Assembly (NCBI RefSeq): GCF_040273735.1
Contig: NZ_JBELZM010000013.1
Coordinates: 1 to 64,000, forward strand
Source of the DNA: Solibacillus sp040273735
Lineage (GTDB): Bacteria > Bacillota > Bacilli > Bacillales_A > Planococcaceae
DNA length: 64,000 nucleotides
Direction: 5' to 3'
Position numbers and translations under genes: made by a program. Position 1 is the stretch's first letter. Every line of letters starts with the position of its first letter. Shown piece after piece: positions 7,241 to 15,021 of the stretch. Below the pieces are notes generated by a model. The model did not search any database, was not told the origin of the DNA, and was given only the letters and a program-made list of their open reading frames with translations.

Positions 7241-8041
7241 CTAAAAATACACATATAACGCATTGATTAATGTGAAAATTAGAATAAACAGGGTAGCACC
7301 ACATACAATAATTTCTGCAAAGTGGATGAACATAACTCTTTCATAACTCAATTCGGCTTTACGAAAACCAAAGAAATCCCCATGACTGATAATATAAATA
7401 AACGTACTCACGACCATTAAGGAAGACATTAAAAACGAAATCGTTGGTAAAGAAGTAACGTAGCGCGGGTTGCCTCCTGTTTCCATATAGAGCGGAATAT
7501 CCAATCCCTTGCTCAACACAAAACTGACAATGACCATGATGTAGATAATAAGCGAAATATTAAAAGGGTGTTTGCGGTAATCGATCAGATCAAGCATCAT
7601 TTTTGTCTTCCCTTTATACTCCCAGTCCTTATTGTCTTCTACTCTGTCACCTTTCAGCATGTAAATAATACCGGCTAATACAAGCCCTGAAAATAAATAC
7701 CATTCCAACATTGTAAAAAACAGCATCCAGCTATAAAACGGTGCGATCACAAGCGGTAGAACAACGAGTCCGCTCAACCATTTATTAACTGGCTGATTGG
7801 CAATAAGCCATTCGTTTAAAGCATGCCGTTTATCTTTTGTATGTCCTTCTTCCGGTTCCCGGTAACTGAAGAATTGATTCATTACAAAAGTGCATCCTAC
7901 CAGTACCAACCCGATTCCGAAAGAAAGATAAGAAGCTCTCGGATAAATTGTGACGCTATCATAATTAAGAATAATCCAGTTCCCGCTTAAGGCAGTGATC
8001 AATATCCCGGTAAGCATCATACACGAAGATAAGTTTCTCAT
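7241..8041 (-). CDS. Multi-pass membrane protein of unknown function
   Basis: I do not recognise this 266-aa protein. It has about seven hydrophobic segments (near residues 5-25, 38-58, 88-105, 110-130, 160-180, 200-220 and 240-262) with a charged cytoplasmic-looking loop near 60-80 (EPEEGHTKDKRH) and another near 130-155. No enzyme motif is visible. AGGTGT precedes the ATG. Array C lies directly upstream, and there is no obvious operon partner. Confidence 0.7.
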   Translation of the reverse strand: MRNLSSCMMLTGILITALSGNWIILNYDSVTIYPRASYLSFGIGLVLVGCTFVMNQFFSYREPEEGHTKDKRHALNEWLIANQPVNKWLSGLVVLPLVIAPFYSWMLFFTMLEWYLFSGLVLAGIIYMLKGDRVEDNKDWEYKGKTKMMLDLIDYRKHPFNISLIIYIMVIVSFVLSKGLDIPLYMETGGNPRYVTSLPTISFLMSSLMVVSTFIYIISHGDFFGFRKAELSYERVMFIHFAEIIVCGATLFILIFTLINALYVYF

Positions 8042-8119
8042 CCGTACACCTCCAATTGTTCTATTCTACGTCGATAAGCTGGAAATAGTTTCAAAACGAA
8101 ACAGGGGGAATATAAAAGC

Positions 8120-8294
8120 TTCTAATAACGACCTGCATCGTTCTAATAAACAAAAAAATGTTCTAATAAAAGTGGCGATGTTCCAATAAATCAGTGAGTT
8201 GTTCTAATAAACAGCCGACATCTTCAAATAAAGGACACCGATGATCTAATCACCCGTCAACATTTTCTAATAATCGTCCCAACTATTCTAATAA
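8120..8294 (+). repeat. Phased repeat array C: 9 units of TTCTAATAA
   Basis: Unit starts are 8120, 8141, 8161, 8181 (TTCCAATAA), 8202, 8223 (TTCAAATAA), 8244 (ATCTAATCA), 8265 and 8286. Steps are 21 or 20 bp. Unlike A, B and D, the ninth base is A in all units. The last unit reads CTATTCTAATAAAATC, the same end phrase as in array B. It occupies the gap between a gene starting leftward (8041) and the terminator of another leftward gene. Confidence 0.88.
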
Positions 8295-8305
8295 AATCAC
8301 AAAAC

Positions 8306-8357
8306 AAAAAAGCGATTGCACAAATAGAACCGTTTACTACTGTGCAGTCGCTTTTTT
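8306..8357 (-). terminator. Terminator overlapping the 3' end of the exonuclease gene
   Basis: A 17-bp perfect stem (AAAAAAGCGATTGCACA with its complement at 8341-8357) encloses the stop codon. One arm encodes the last residues. It has T tracts on both strands. Confidence 0.85.
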
Positions 8358-9092
8358 CATAATAAGCTGCAGTATTTCATTGGCGCAAATCGCATCCGCA
8401 TCGGCTGTATGGTGCTTGAGAAGCGGGATGTTATACGTTTCGGCAATGACATTTAAATTATTTCTCGGACTGTCCAAATATTTCCGAGCAAGCAGCACAG
8501 TACAAGCAGCCGGATTCGTTGGGCGAATGCCATTTCGAAAAAACTCCAGCGCGAGAAAACTGTACCAGTCAAACCCGATATGGTGACTCACAATCGGCAA
8601 ATCACCTAAAAAATCTTTAAAAGCGTGAATGACAGGGGAGATCGTTTGCTCATCTTTTACGCGTTCATTAGTAATCCCGTGAATATGAGAATTCTTGATT
8701 GGTTTTTCCGGATTCACAAACCGGTGAAAAAGAGCCACCGTTTCTCCGTTGCGTATTTTTAGTGCAGCTATTTCCACGATTTTATCGCCTCTAGCAGCAG
8801 AACCTCCTGTTGTTTCGATATCGACGACGACATATTCGGGTGCAGACTCCAGCAGTTCCACCATCTCCGCAACCTTTAAACGCGGGCTGTACGTTGTAAT
8901 AAATTTTCTTAAATACTGCGCGGCAAGTTTCGTATTGTAGTAATGGCCATAACGTGTGCGGGCAATATAGCCGTGCAGTTCCAGATCATCAATTGCCTCT
9001 AACGGATAGCTTGCGGCCAATGCTTCATGTTTGGCAAAGCCCACAATCGAGCATGTAATCATGATGCGGATATGCAGCCGTTCGATGTTCAT
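8337..9092 (-). CDS. DEDDh 3'-5' exonuclease (DnaQ/PolC epsilon-like) with extra N-terminal domain
   Basis: The exonuclease domain starts near residue 88 with VDIETTG (Asp91, Glu93), continues with PIVSHHIGFDW and ends with HTADAD, giving the DEDDh metal and His residues. About 85 residues in front are not part of the fold; they look like a small helical, possibly winged-helix, region. ATG at 9092 is preferred over GTG 9101 because GAGGTG precedes it by six bases. Such stand-alone enzymes trim 3' ends of DNA or RNA in repair or turnover; the exact role is unknown. The gene is monocistronic. Confidence 0.88.
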   Translation of the reverse strand: MNIERLHIRIMITCSIVGFAKHEALAASYPLEAIDDLELHGYIARTRYGHYYNTKLAAQYLRKFITTYSPRLKVAEMVELLESAPEYVVVDIETTGGSAARGDKIVEIAALKIRNGETVALFHRFVNPEKPIKNSHIHGITNERVKDEQTISPVIHAFKDFLGDLPIVSHHIGFDWYSFLALEFFRNGIRPTNPAACTVLLARKYLDSPRNNLNVIAETYNIPLLKHHTADADAICANEILQLIMKKATAQ

Positions 9093-9159
9093 AAACTTCA
9101 CCTCGTAATTGGAACGTTTGTTCTATAATTGAACCATATATGAAGTAAATAATAAATAA

Positions 9160-9200
9160 AAAAGCTGACCATAACCGGAAGATTCAGCAATGGTCAGCCT
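9160..9200 (-). terminator. Terminator of the (now broken) symporter gene
   Basis: GCTGACCAT at 9164-9172 pairs with ATGGTCAGC at 9190-9198, with a T-rich tail on the minus strand. It follows the pseudogene, showing that the 3' end of the ancestral transcription unit is preserved. Confidence 0.75.
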
Positions 9201-9205
9201 ATCAA

Positions 9206-9701
9206 TTACTCAGAAAACGGATTCGGCACTGATTGCAGACGCTCTTGGACTTTCTTCGCAACGACCGTTTTTCCTTTTGAAGGAACGGTATTTGGTATCG
9301 AAGATCTTGCTTCGAGGTCTTCCCAGAAATCCGCGTTTTTAATGCCTAACACTAACGGGTTGAACGTTGGGTTAAGCCCCAAACGTTTTTGCGTATCGTA
9401 ATCTTTCAGTGCGGTTAAAGCCGTTTTCGAAAGCAGCACGATCGTAATGACGTTTACCCAGCCGAGCAGACCTACTCCTAAATCGGTAATCGCCCAAATA
9501 AGGGTAGCCGAATTCACTGCACCGAAAATAACCTGTTACAAGCGGGGGAACATTGAACGATTCCTGAACCGTTAAAGCGATCGTGTTTGCCTGTACAGTC
9601 GGCCATAAAATCCCGATAACGATAATTAAAATCGTCGCTGAAATAATTGAAAACCATTTTAAATTCAAGCCTTTGTAAATATAAAACGGTGTTCCGCACA
9701 T
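9206..9701 (-). pseudogene. Alanine/glycine:cation symporter (AGCS) remnant with internal deletion
   Basis: Two pieces of an AGCS-family Na+-coupled amino-acid carrier survive. The first (about 9531-9701) covers GTPFYIYKGL through VQANTIALTVQE and PPLVTG. The second (about 9206-9525) covers FGAVNSATLIWAITDLGVG to the hydrophilic tail with LGIKNADFWEDLE. They abut at about 9526-9530 in different frames, so roughly half of the original gene, about 200 or more codons between them, has been deleted with a frameshift. The N-terminal third is missing too. It cannot make a functional carrier. It marks the left border of the siderophore region. Confidence 0.85.
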
Positions 9702-10017
9702 TAACAGAGAATAATTTAATATTCAGGAAAAACGAATCAATTCCATAATCTTTTATGCAGTAATTCCATATTCCTATCGCTCTCTTATCCAAGAATGTTT
9801 TTCAGGCAAAATATTTACACAATGATATCTTTTCTACAGGTCAGTAATGAATTGATTAGACTACATAATAGAGTAGAGGAAGTTCATATTTATTCCTTTA
9901 TTTGGATTTATTTAACGTTGTTTTCCTTATAAATTATTCAAAAATGCCGAATATTACTTCTTTAAATCAGCACTAAACCGAAACTTAGGTCTTTCTATTG
10001 GAAAGTTTAAATGTCTC
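9702..10017. other. Gene-free AT-rich stretch between symporter remnant and dhb promoter
   Basis: No plausible gene is present. Short minus-strand reading frames here do not resemble the symporter. No repeat, tRNA or attachment site was recognised. Confidence 0.6.
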
Positions 10018-10046
10018 TTGACGTTGTAAAATGTTAGGCCTATCAT
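10018..10046 (+). promoter_or_regulatory. Sigma-A promoter of dhbA operon
   Basis: TTGACG at 10018-10023 and TATCAT at 10041-10046 are 17 bp apart. The predicted start, near 10053, falls just before the Fur box. Confidence 0.75.
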
Positions 10047-10061
10047 TGCTAATAGAATCAA

Positions 10062-10080
10062 TTGATAATGATTATCATTA
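10062..10080 (+). promoter_or_regulatory. Fur box controlling dhbA operon
   Basis: TGATAATGATTATCATTA is a near-perfect palindromic Fur site. It lies about 15 bp downstream of the -10 element, so iron-loaded Fur would block initiation or clearance. Confidence 0.92.
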
Positions 10081-10149
10081 TTGATTGTTGGTTCTAATAA
10101 GAAATCAAGCTGTATTTACATAACTGTAAACGAGAAAGGAAGTGTTGAA

Positions 10150-10938
10150 GTGAACTTTCAGGAGTTAAGAGGGAAAGTTGCACTTGTGACAGGTGGAGCC
10201 CAAGGAATTGGCGCAAGCCTTGTCAAAAGCTTGGCTACATTAGGAGTAAAAGTTGCTGTAATCGATTATAACGAGGAAAAATTGAGAAGCCATGTGAATG
10301 GTTTAATAGAGCAGGGCCACGAGGTTTTCGCATTTCCTGCAGATGTGGGAGATAGTAACGCCATTGATGCGGTTGTCGAGAAAGTGGAAAACAAAATCGG
10401 ACCAATCGAAATGCTCGTCAATGTAGCAGGTACATTGGCTACAGGACCGGTCGAATCATTCACTGACCGTGACTGGGCAAGAATCTTTTCAATTAATACG
10501 ACAGGTGTGTTTTATGTTTCAAGAGCGGCAAGCCGTTATATGATTCAAAGAAAAGCAGGTTCGATTGTAACAGTCGGATCCAATGCCGCTAGTGTACCGA
10601 GAATTTTTATGGCGGCCTATGCAGCATCAAAGGCGGCAACGGTCATGTTTACAAAATGTCTCGGTTTAGAGCTTGCAGAGCATAATATACGCTGCAATAT
10701 CGTTTCCCCAGGGTCGACGGATACGGATATGCAGCGTTCGATGTGGTCCGATAATCATGGCGCTGAAGTAATGATTAAAGGAATGCCTGAAACGTATAAA
10801 GTAGGGATTCCGCTGAAAAAGATTGCACAACCGGACAATATTGTCGACGCGATTCTGTTTTTCCTATCCGATCACTCGAGTCATATTACGATGAGCAATC
10901 TTATCGTGGATGGCGGCGCGACGTTGGGAGCCAACTAA
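10150..10938 (+). CDS. dhbA: 2,3-dihydro-2,3-dihydroxybenzoate dehydrogenase DhbA
   Basis: DhbA oxidises 2,3-dihydro-2,3-dihydroxybenzoate to 2,3-dihydroxybenzoate with NAD+, the last step of DHB synthesis. It is a classical short-chain dehydrogenase: NAD motif TGGAQGIG near residue 12, an N-A-G-type segment NVAGTL, and catalytic YAASK. The GTG at 10150 is chosen because AAAGGAAG precedes it by seven bases and the protein then begins NFQELRGK like other DhbA proteins; an upstream in-frame TTG at 10081 overlaps the Fur box edge. It is the first gene of the iron-regulated + strand operon, with dhbC 46 bp downstream. Confidence 0.95.
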   Translation: MNFQELRGKVALVTGGAQGIGASLVKSLATLGVKVAVIDYNEEKLRSHVNGLIEQGHEVFAFPADVGDSNAIDAVVEKVENKIGPIEMLVNVAGTLATGPVESFTDRDWARIFSINTTGVFYVSRAASRYMIQRKAGSIVTVGSNAASVPRIFMAAYAASKAATVMFTKCLGLELAEHNIRCNIVSPGSTDTDMQRSMWSDNHGAEVMIKGMPETYKVGIPLKKIAQPDNIVDAILFFLSDHSSHITMSNLIVDGGATLGAN

Positions 10939-10984
10939 GTCTGTCTTTTGAATTCAGAATAGTGAAACGAAAAGGAGCGGTAAT

Positions 10985-12187
10985 ATGATAAGCAAACAAA
11001 AAGCAGTAATCGAACATGAACTTTTAGATGATTATGAAGTTGGTGACTTTTTCATAGAAACACCAAAAAGAGCGATTTTAGGCAAAGGTGTATTCATGCA
11101 CGTGCCAGCGGGTGAACCATATCAAAACCAGATGGAAGGATTGTCCGATAGGGTGGCGAGCGCGTTGAAGAAGGCCAAAGAACAAGGACATCCACGACCC
11201 GTCGTAACGGGCGCTGTGCCATTTGATTACTATAAAAAAGCATGTTTACTTGTTCCGGAATCTATCGAAATCGCGCCATCATTGCAGCTGGAGGAAAGGG
11301 CAGTGTCCGGTTCAGCATCTGTTACTGTCAATCGGCTCATATCCAATCCATCACCAGAGCACTATAAGCAAGGTGTCATGCAAGGCATTGAAAGAATAAG
11401 AAGCGGCGAACTCGATAAAATTGTGCTGTCACGTTCACTGGAAGTAAGTCTCAATGAGCCGGTCGACCTTCCGCAGCTGTTACGTAATCTTGCGTATCAA
11501 AACAAACATGGATATACATTTGCAGCACCGATTGAATACGGAAATCAAAAGGCTTCGCTCATCGGGGCTAGTCCGGAGCTGCTTGTTTCAAGACAAGGGA
11601 TGTACGCTATCGCGAATCCATTGGCCGGATCAAGACCTAGAAGTGAAAATCCGGTAGAGAACCAAAGACGTGAAGAGGAACTGCTTTCGTCTCCAAAGGA
11701 TTTACATGAGCATGCGGTCGTAGTGGAAGCAGTCGTCAAGGGATTGCGTCCATTACTAAAAACAATCGAAGTTCCGGAAAAACCTTCAGTCGTTTATACG
11801 GAAACGATGATGCATCTTTCGACTGTCATTAAAGGAGAGCTCCTGAAAGCGGATATCTCATCGCTGGATTTAGCCATTGCCCTGCAGCCAACACCAGCTG
11901 TTTGTGGCGCACCAACGGAAAAGGCAAGACAGGCAATCACGAAAATTGAACCGTTTGACCGAGGTTTCTTTACAGGCACAATCGGTTGGTGTGATGCTGA
12001 AGGCGACGGGGAATGGGTTGTGACGATTCGCTGCGCAGAGGCAAATGGCGATTCATTACGATTATTTGCGGGAGCAGGCGTTGTGAGCGAATCGAAGCCT
12101 GAAGAAGAATTGGCTGAGACAGCTGCAAAATTCCAGACAATGCTTCGCGCAATGGGAATCGATACAGAGCAGCTGAAGGATATTTAA
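10985..12187 (+). CDS. dhbC: Isochorismate synthase DhbC
   Basis: DhbC isomerises chorismate to isochorismate, the entry step into DHB and siderophore synthesis. The 400-aa protein has the chorismate-binding fold: ASPELLVS in the middle, the region VYTETMMHLSTVIKGEL, the PTPAVCGAPT motif and the C-terminal FTGTIGWCDAEGDGEWVV, with acidic Mg2+ residues. Ribosome site AAAAGGAG. It lies between dhbA and the isochorismatase gene, as in other dhb operons. Confidence 0.95.
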   Translation: MISKQKAVIEHELLDDYEVGDFFIETPKRAILGKGVFMHVPAGEPYQNQMEGLSDRVASALKKAKEQGHPRPVVTGAVPFDYYKKACLLVPESIEIAPSLQLEERAVSGSASVTVNRLISNPSPEHYKQGVMQGIERIRSGELDKIVLSRSLEVSLNEPVDLPQLLRNLAYQNKHGYTFAAPIEYGNQKASLIGASPELLVSRQGMYAIANPLAGSRPRSENPVENQRREEELLSSPKDLHEHAVVVEAVVKGLRPLLKTIEVPEKPSVVYTETMMHLSTVIKGELLKADISSLDLAIALQPTPAVCGAPTEKARQAITKIEPFDRGFFTGTIGWCDAEGDGEWVVTIRCAEANGDSLRLFAGAGVVSESKPEEELAETAAKFQTMLRAMGIDTEQLKDI

Positions 12188-12241
12188 CGACTAATTATGA
12201 AATACAACAGGGTTCACCAACAAAGAAAAGGAGTGATTTAG

Positions 12242-12907
12242 ATGGCTATTCCAGCGATCTCATCATATAAAATGCCGAAAGAAAGCAATCTTCCAAAAAA
12301 TAAAGTAGGTTGGAAAGTCGATCCGAACAAGTCTGTCCTACTTATTCATGATATGCAGCAATATTTCATCGATTACTATGAGAAGGATTCATCATTAGTT
12401 CGTGAAATGATCGTCAATATAAAAGCAATCAGAAAACAATGCGATGAACTTGGCATTCCAGTTGTCTATACGGCGCAATCAGGCAATCAGAACCCAGTAG
12501 AACGCGCATTACTGACTGATTTTTGGGGGACAGGACTAAAAGACGATCCGAACATTACAAAAGTAATCGATGAATTGGAACCAGGCAAGGCCGATATCGT
12601 ATTGAAAAAATGGCGCTACAGTGCATTTAAGAAATCGAATTTACTGGAAATGATGAACAATCAAGGTCGAGATCAGTTAATCATTTGTGGGGTTTACGCC
12701 CATATCGGTTGCCTCATGACTGCTGGAGAGGCTTTCATGTCGGACATTAAGCCGTTTTTCATTGCCGATGCAGTAGCTGATTTTACACAAGATGAGCACG
12801 AAATGGCGATCAACTATGTGGCAGGACGCTGTGGGGCAGTTTATTCTACAGCACAAATTATGGATCAGCTAAAGCGTGAGGCATCTGCAGAAGCAGAGCT
12901 TGTATAA
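12242..12907 (+). CDS. dhbB: Isochorismatase, DhbB without its carrier domain
   Basis: The enzyme hydrolyses isochorismate to 2,3-dihydro-2,3-dihydroxybenzoate and pyruvate. The 221 aa align with the N-terminal hydrolase half of B. subtilis DhbB/EntB: LLIHDMQQYF (catalytic Asp), the active-site Lys region DIVLKKWRYSAF, and CGVYAHIGCL, where Gly replaces the nucleophilic Cys of amidase relatives, as in true isochorismatases. Family members in siderophore clusters normally continue into an aryl carrier domain of about 80 aa; here the protein stops and a terminator follows. A free carrier protein is encoded at 23525-23779, so the function is split over two operons. Confidence 0.93.
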   Translation: MAIPAISSYKMPKESNLPKNKVGWKVDPNKSVLLIHDMQQYFIDYYEKDSSLVREMIVNIKAIRKQCDELGIPVVYTAQSGNQNPVERALLTDFWGTGLKDDPNITKVIDELEPGKADIVLKKWRYSAFKKSNLLEMMNNQGRDQLIICGVYAHIGCLMTAGEAFMSDIKPFFIADAVADFTQDEHEMAINYVAGRCGAVYSTAQIMDQLKREASAEAELV

Positions 12908-12913
12908 GAATGA

Positions 12914-12946
12914 ACAGGTGGTGAAAATTTTCGCCGCCTGTTTTTT
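12914..12946 (+). terminator. Terminator closing dhbA-dhbC-dhbB
   Basis: ACAGGTGGTGAAA pairs with TTTCGCCGCCTGT (two G-U pairs) and is followed by T6. It separates the DHB genes from the P450 gene. Confidence 0.85.
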
Positions 12947-13031
12947 GCGTTCAAATGGAAGCAAGTTTTTTTGAAGAATAAACAGGGAATTGGTTACCGA
13001 CAATGGTTTTAGACAAAAGGAGATGAAGTAG

Positions 13032-14282
13032 ATGACAAATTCGGTGCCAAAGGAAGAAGGAATTGACCACAGCCTGAATCTTCTGAGAGAAGGCTATTTG
13101 TATATTTTAAATAGAAGACAAAGCTTTCATTCCGATCTGTTCGAAACACGATTGCTTGGAAAAAAGGCGGTCTGTATGGGCGGAAAAGAAGCGGCCGACC
13201 TTTTTTACGACAACAGTAAGTTTAAAAGAGCTGGCGTCGCACCAAACCGTGTTGCCGAAACATTATTCGGCAAAAAGGGTGTACAGACACTGGATGGCGA
13301 TGCCCATAAGCACCGGAAAAAGATGTTTATGTCCATCATGTCCCCGGACCGACTAAAAAAACTGAATGAAATTGCCGCGAAGCAGTGGGATACAGCTTTA
13401 ACTAAATGGCAGCAGATGGACGACGTTGTTCTTTATGAGGAAGCGCTGGAAATTATGTGCCGTACTGCCTGTGAGTGGGCGGGGGTACCGGTGGAAGAAA
13501 AGGACATGAAAAAGCTCGCCGACGATTTAAGAGCGATGTTCGAATCGGCAACGGCAATCGGACCATCGCACTGGGCTGGCAGACATGCAAGAAACCGGGT
13601 GGAAAAGTGGATGGGGAACCTCATCGACCAAGTACGCGAGGGGAAACTGAATCCCGAAGAATACACAGCACTGTATACATTTTCATGGCATCGTGATTTG
13701 GAAGGGAATCTCCTTGATCAGGAGGTCGCTTCCGTAGAAGTAATCAATATATTAAGACCGATTGTAGCGATTGCGGTCTATATTACTTTTTCAGCATTGG
13801 CTGCCCATCATTATCCGGAAGAGCGGAAGAAACTTCAATCCGGCAACGAAAAAAATGCACAGATGTTTGTGCAGGAGGTGCGCCGTTTTTATCCATTCTT
13901 CCCTTTTGCCGCTGCGGAAGTAAAAGCAGATTTTACATGGAAGGATTATACGTTTGAAAAGGGTACATTAACTTTATTGGATTTATACGGAACGAATCAT
14001 GATACGAATATTTGGGGGAATCCCGAAGTATTTCAGCCGAGCCGTTTTGAAAACTGGGATGGCAGTCCGTTCAGCTTTATTCCGCAAGGTGGCGGCGATT
14101 ACTATTTAGGCCATCGCTGTGCAGGGGAATGGGTGACAATTGAGATGATGAAAGTGAGTCTAGATTTCCTAGTTAATCAAATGACATACGATGTCCCGGA
14201 ACAGGATTTAAGCTACAGCAAAGTAAGCATCCCAAGCTTGCCTAAAAGCAAAGTGATGATTAATAATGTTCAGCGAGTATAA
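13032..14282 (+). CDS. CYP152-family fatty-acid peroxygenase (P450)
   Basis: This H2O2-using P450 hydroxylates fatty acids at the alpha or beta carbon. The heme ligand is Cys363 in IPQGGGDYYLGHRCAGEW, the long-insert loop typical of CYP152. Arg242-Pro243, which bind the fatty-acid carboxylate, and Gln85 fall at exactly the numbering of B. subtilis P450 BS-beta; the decarboxylating relative OleT has His at 85, so hydroxylation is more likely than alkene formation. The 416-aa protein is intact, with ribosome site AAAGGAG. It lies inside the siderophore cluster but behind a terminator; no clear promoter was seen in the 86-bp gap. A role in siderophore tailoring is inference. Confidence 0.93.
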   Translation: MTNSVPKEEGIDHSLNLLREGYLYILNRRQSFHSDLFETRLLGKKAVCMGGKEAADLFYDNSKFKRAGVAPNRVAETLFGKKGVQTLDGDAHKHRKKMFMSIMSPDRLKKLNEIAAKQWDTALTKWQQMDDVVLYEEALEIMCRTACEWAGVPVEEKDMKKLADDLRAMFESATAIGPSHWAGRHARNRVEKWMGNLIDQVREGKLNPEEYTALYTFSWHRDLEGNLLDQEVASVEVINILRPIVAIAVYITFSALAAHHYPEERKKLQSGNEKNAQMFVQEVRRFYPFFPFAAAEVKADFTWKDYTFEKGTLTLLDLYGTNHDTNIWGNPEVFQPSRFENWDGSPFSFIPQGGGDYYLGHRCAGEWVTIEMMKVSLDFLVNQMTYDVPEQDLSYSKVSIPSLPKSKVMINNVQRV

Positions 14283-14297
14283 GATGAATGGATTAAG

Positions 14298-14329
14298 CCT
14301 GTAACCTTTTATTCGGTTACAGGTTTTTT
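14298..14329 (+). terminator. Terminator between the convergent siderophore operons
   Basis: CCTGTAACC at 14298-14306 pairs with GGTTACAGG at 14315-14323, followed by T6. It separates the P450 gene from the sfp gene on the other strand. Confidence 0.85.
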
Positions 14330-14334
14330 AACTG

Positions 14335-15021
14335 CTAATTCGTTAAACCAATTTTCGCATATGTCCCAACATTTTTCATGAAAAACGTTTCAATTTGTGC
14401 CCACTGAACGTGCGTTACGGTCTCCAAGGAATCCTCCAAACAGACAGCTGCACTGTAATCAGATGCAAGGAGAAAAGGAATGGTACGGGCTTTTACACGT
14501 GAGGCGGGGTGATGAATCGATCCATCTTGCCGAATCGTTGCCTCCATTAAAGAATCGTGTAAACCAAACCCTTTATATTTCCCGTAACTTTCCTTAGCAG
14601 TCCAGAGGGAATAGAAAGCTTCCTGTTCAAGAAGCTTATAGAGATGATTCTCCTCTTCGCTCCACAATGCTTGAAAGAGTGAGAAATCCCTTGTTACCTG
14701 CTGCTCCACATCAATTCCAACCGGAAAATCACTAATGGCACATGCCACATAACTTCCGGAATGGGAGAGATTGAAGTGAAGGTCTTGTCCTAGTTGGTAT
14801 TTACCGTTTGAATCTTTAGTAAAGCGAACTTCCGATAATTCCTTTTCGTAAGTCGTCACCAACATCATCTTCGTTAGTAAATGAGCACAAACAGTTCGCA
14901 ACTGATCTTCCGTTTTCCGCATGCGTCCAACACGCTCTACCACGTCGTTTTCCAAAAAGGGAAGATAACGTTGCCAATCAGTAGGCATCTCGTTGATTTT
15001 GCAATAGGCAATGGTTGTCAT
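14335..15021 (-). CDS. sfp: Sfp-type 4'-phosphopantetheinyl transferase
   Basis: The enzyme moves phosphopantetheine from CoA to the carrier domains of DhbF and the free ArCP. The 228-aa pseudodimeric Sfp type shows FNLSHSGSYVACA, the metal-binding PVGIDVEQ, and the second-half motif WTAKESYGKYKGFGL. It is the last gene of the minus-strand operon, its ATG overlapping the stop of the exporter gene (ATGA). Placing the activating enzyme in the cluster makes the unit self-sufficient. Confidence 0.95.
   Translation of the reverse strand: MTTIAYCKINEMPTDWQRYLPFLENDVVERVGRMRKTEDQLRTVCAHLLTKMMLVTTYEKELSEVRFTKDSNGKYQLGQDLHFNLSHSGSYVACAISDFPVGIDVEQQVTRDFSLFQALWSEEENHLYKLLEQEAFYSLWTAKESYGKYKGFGLHDSLMEATIRQDGSIHHPASRVKARTIPFLLASDYSAAVCLEDSLETVTHVQWAQIETFFMKNVGTYAKIGLTN

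Noticed and set aside
9372..9792. Two further reading frames around the symporter remnant as genes
   Set aside because: One is the upstream fragment of the broken AGCS gene running on past the deletion junction; the other has no family resemblance or ribosome site.
10091..10099. Single TTCTAATAA just after the dhbA Fur box as a member of the array family
   Set aside because: One isolated core in AT-rich DNA is expected by chance; no neighbouring unit lies 19-22 bp away.
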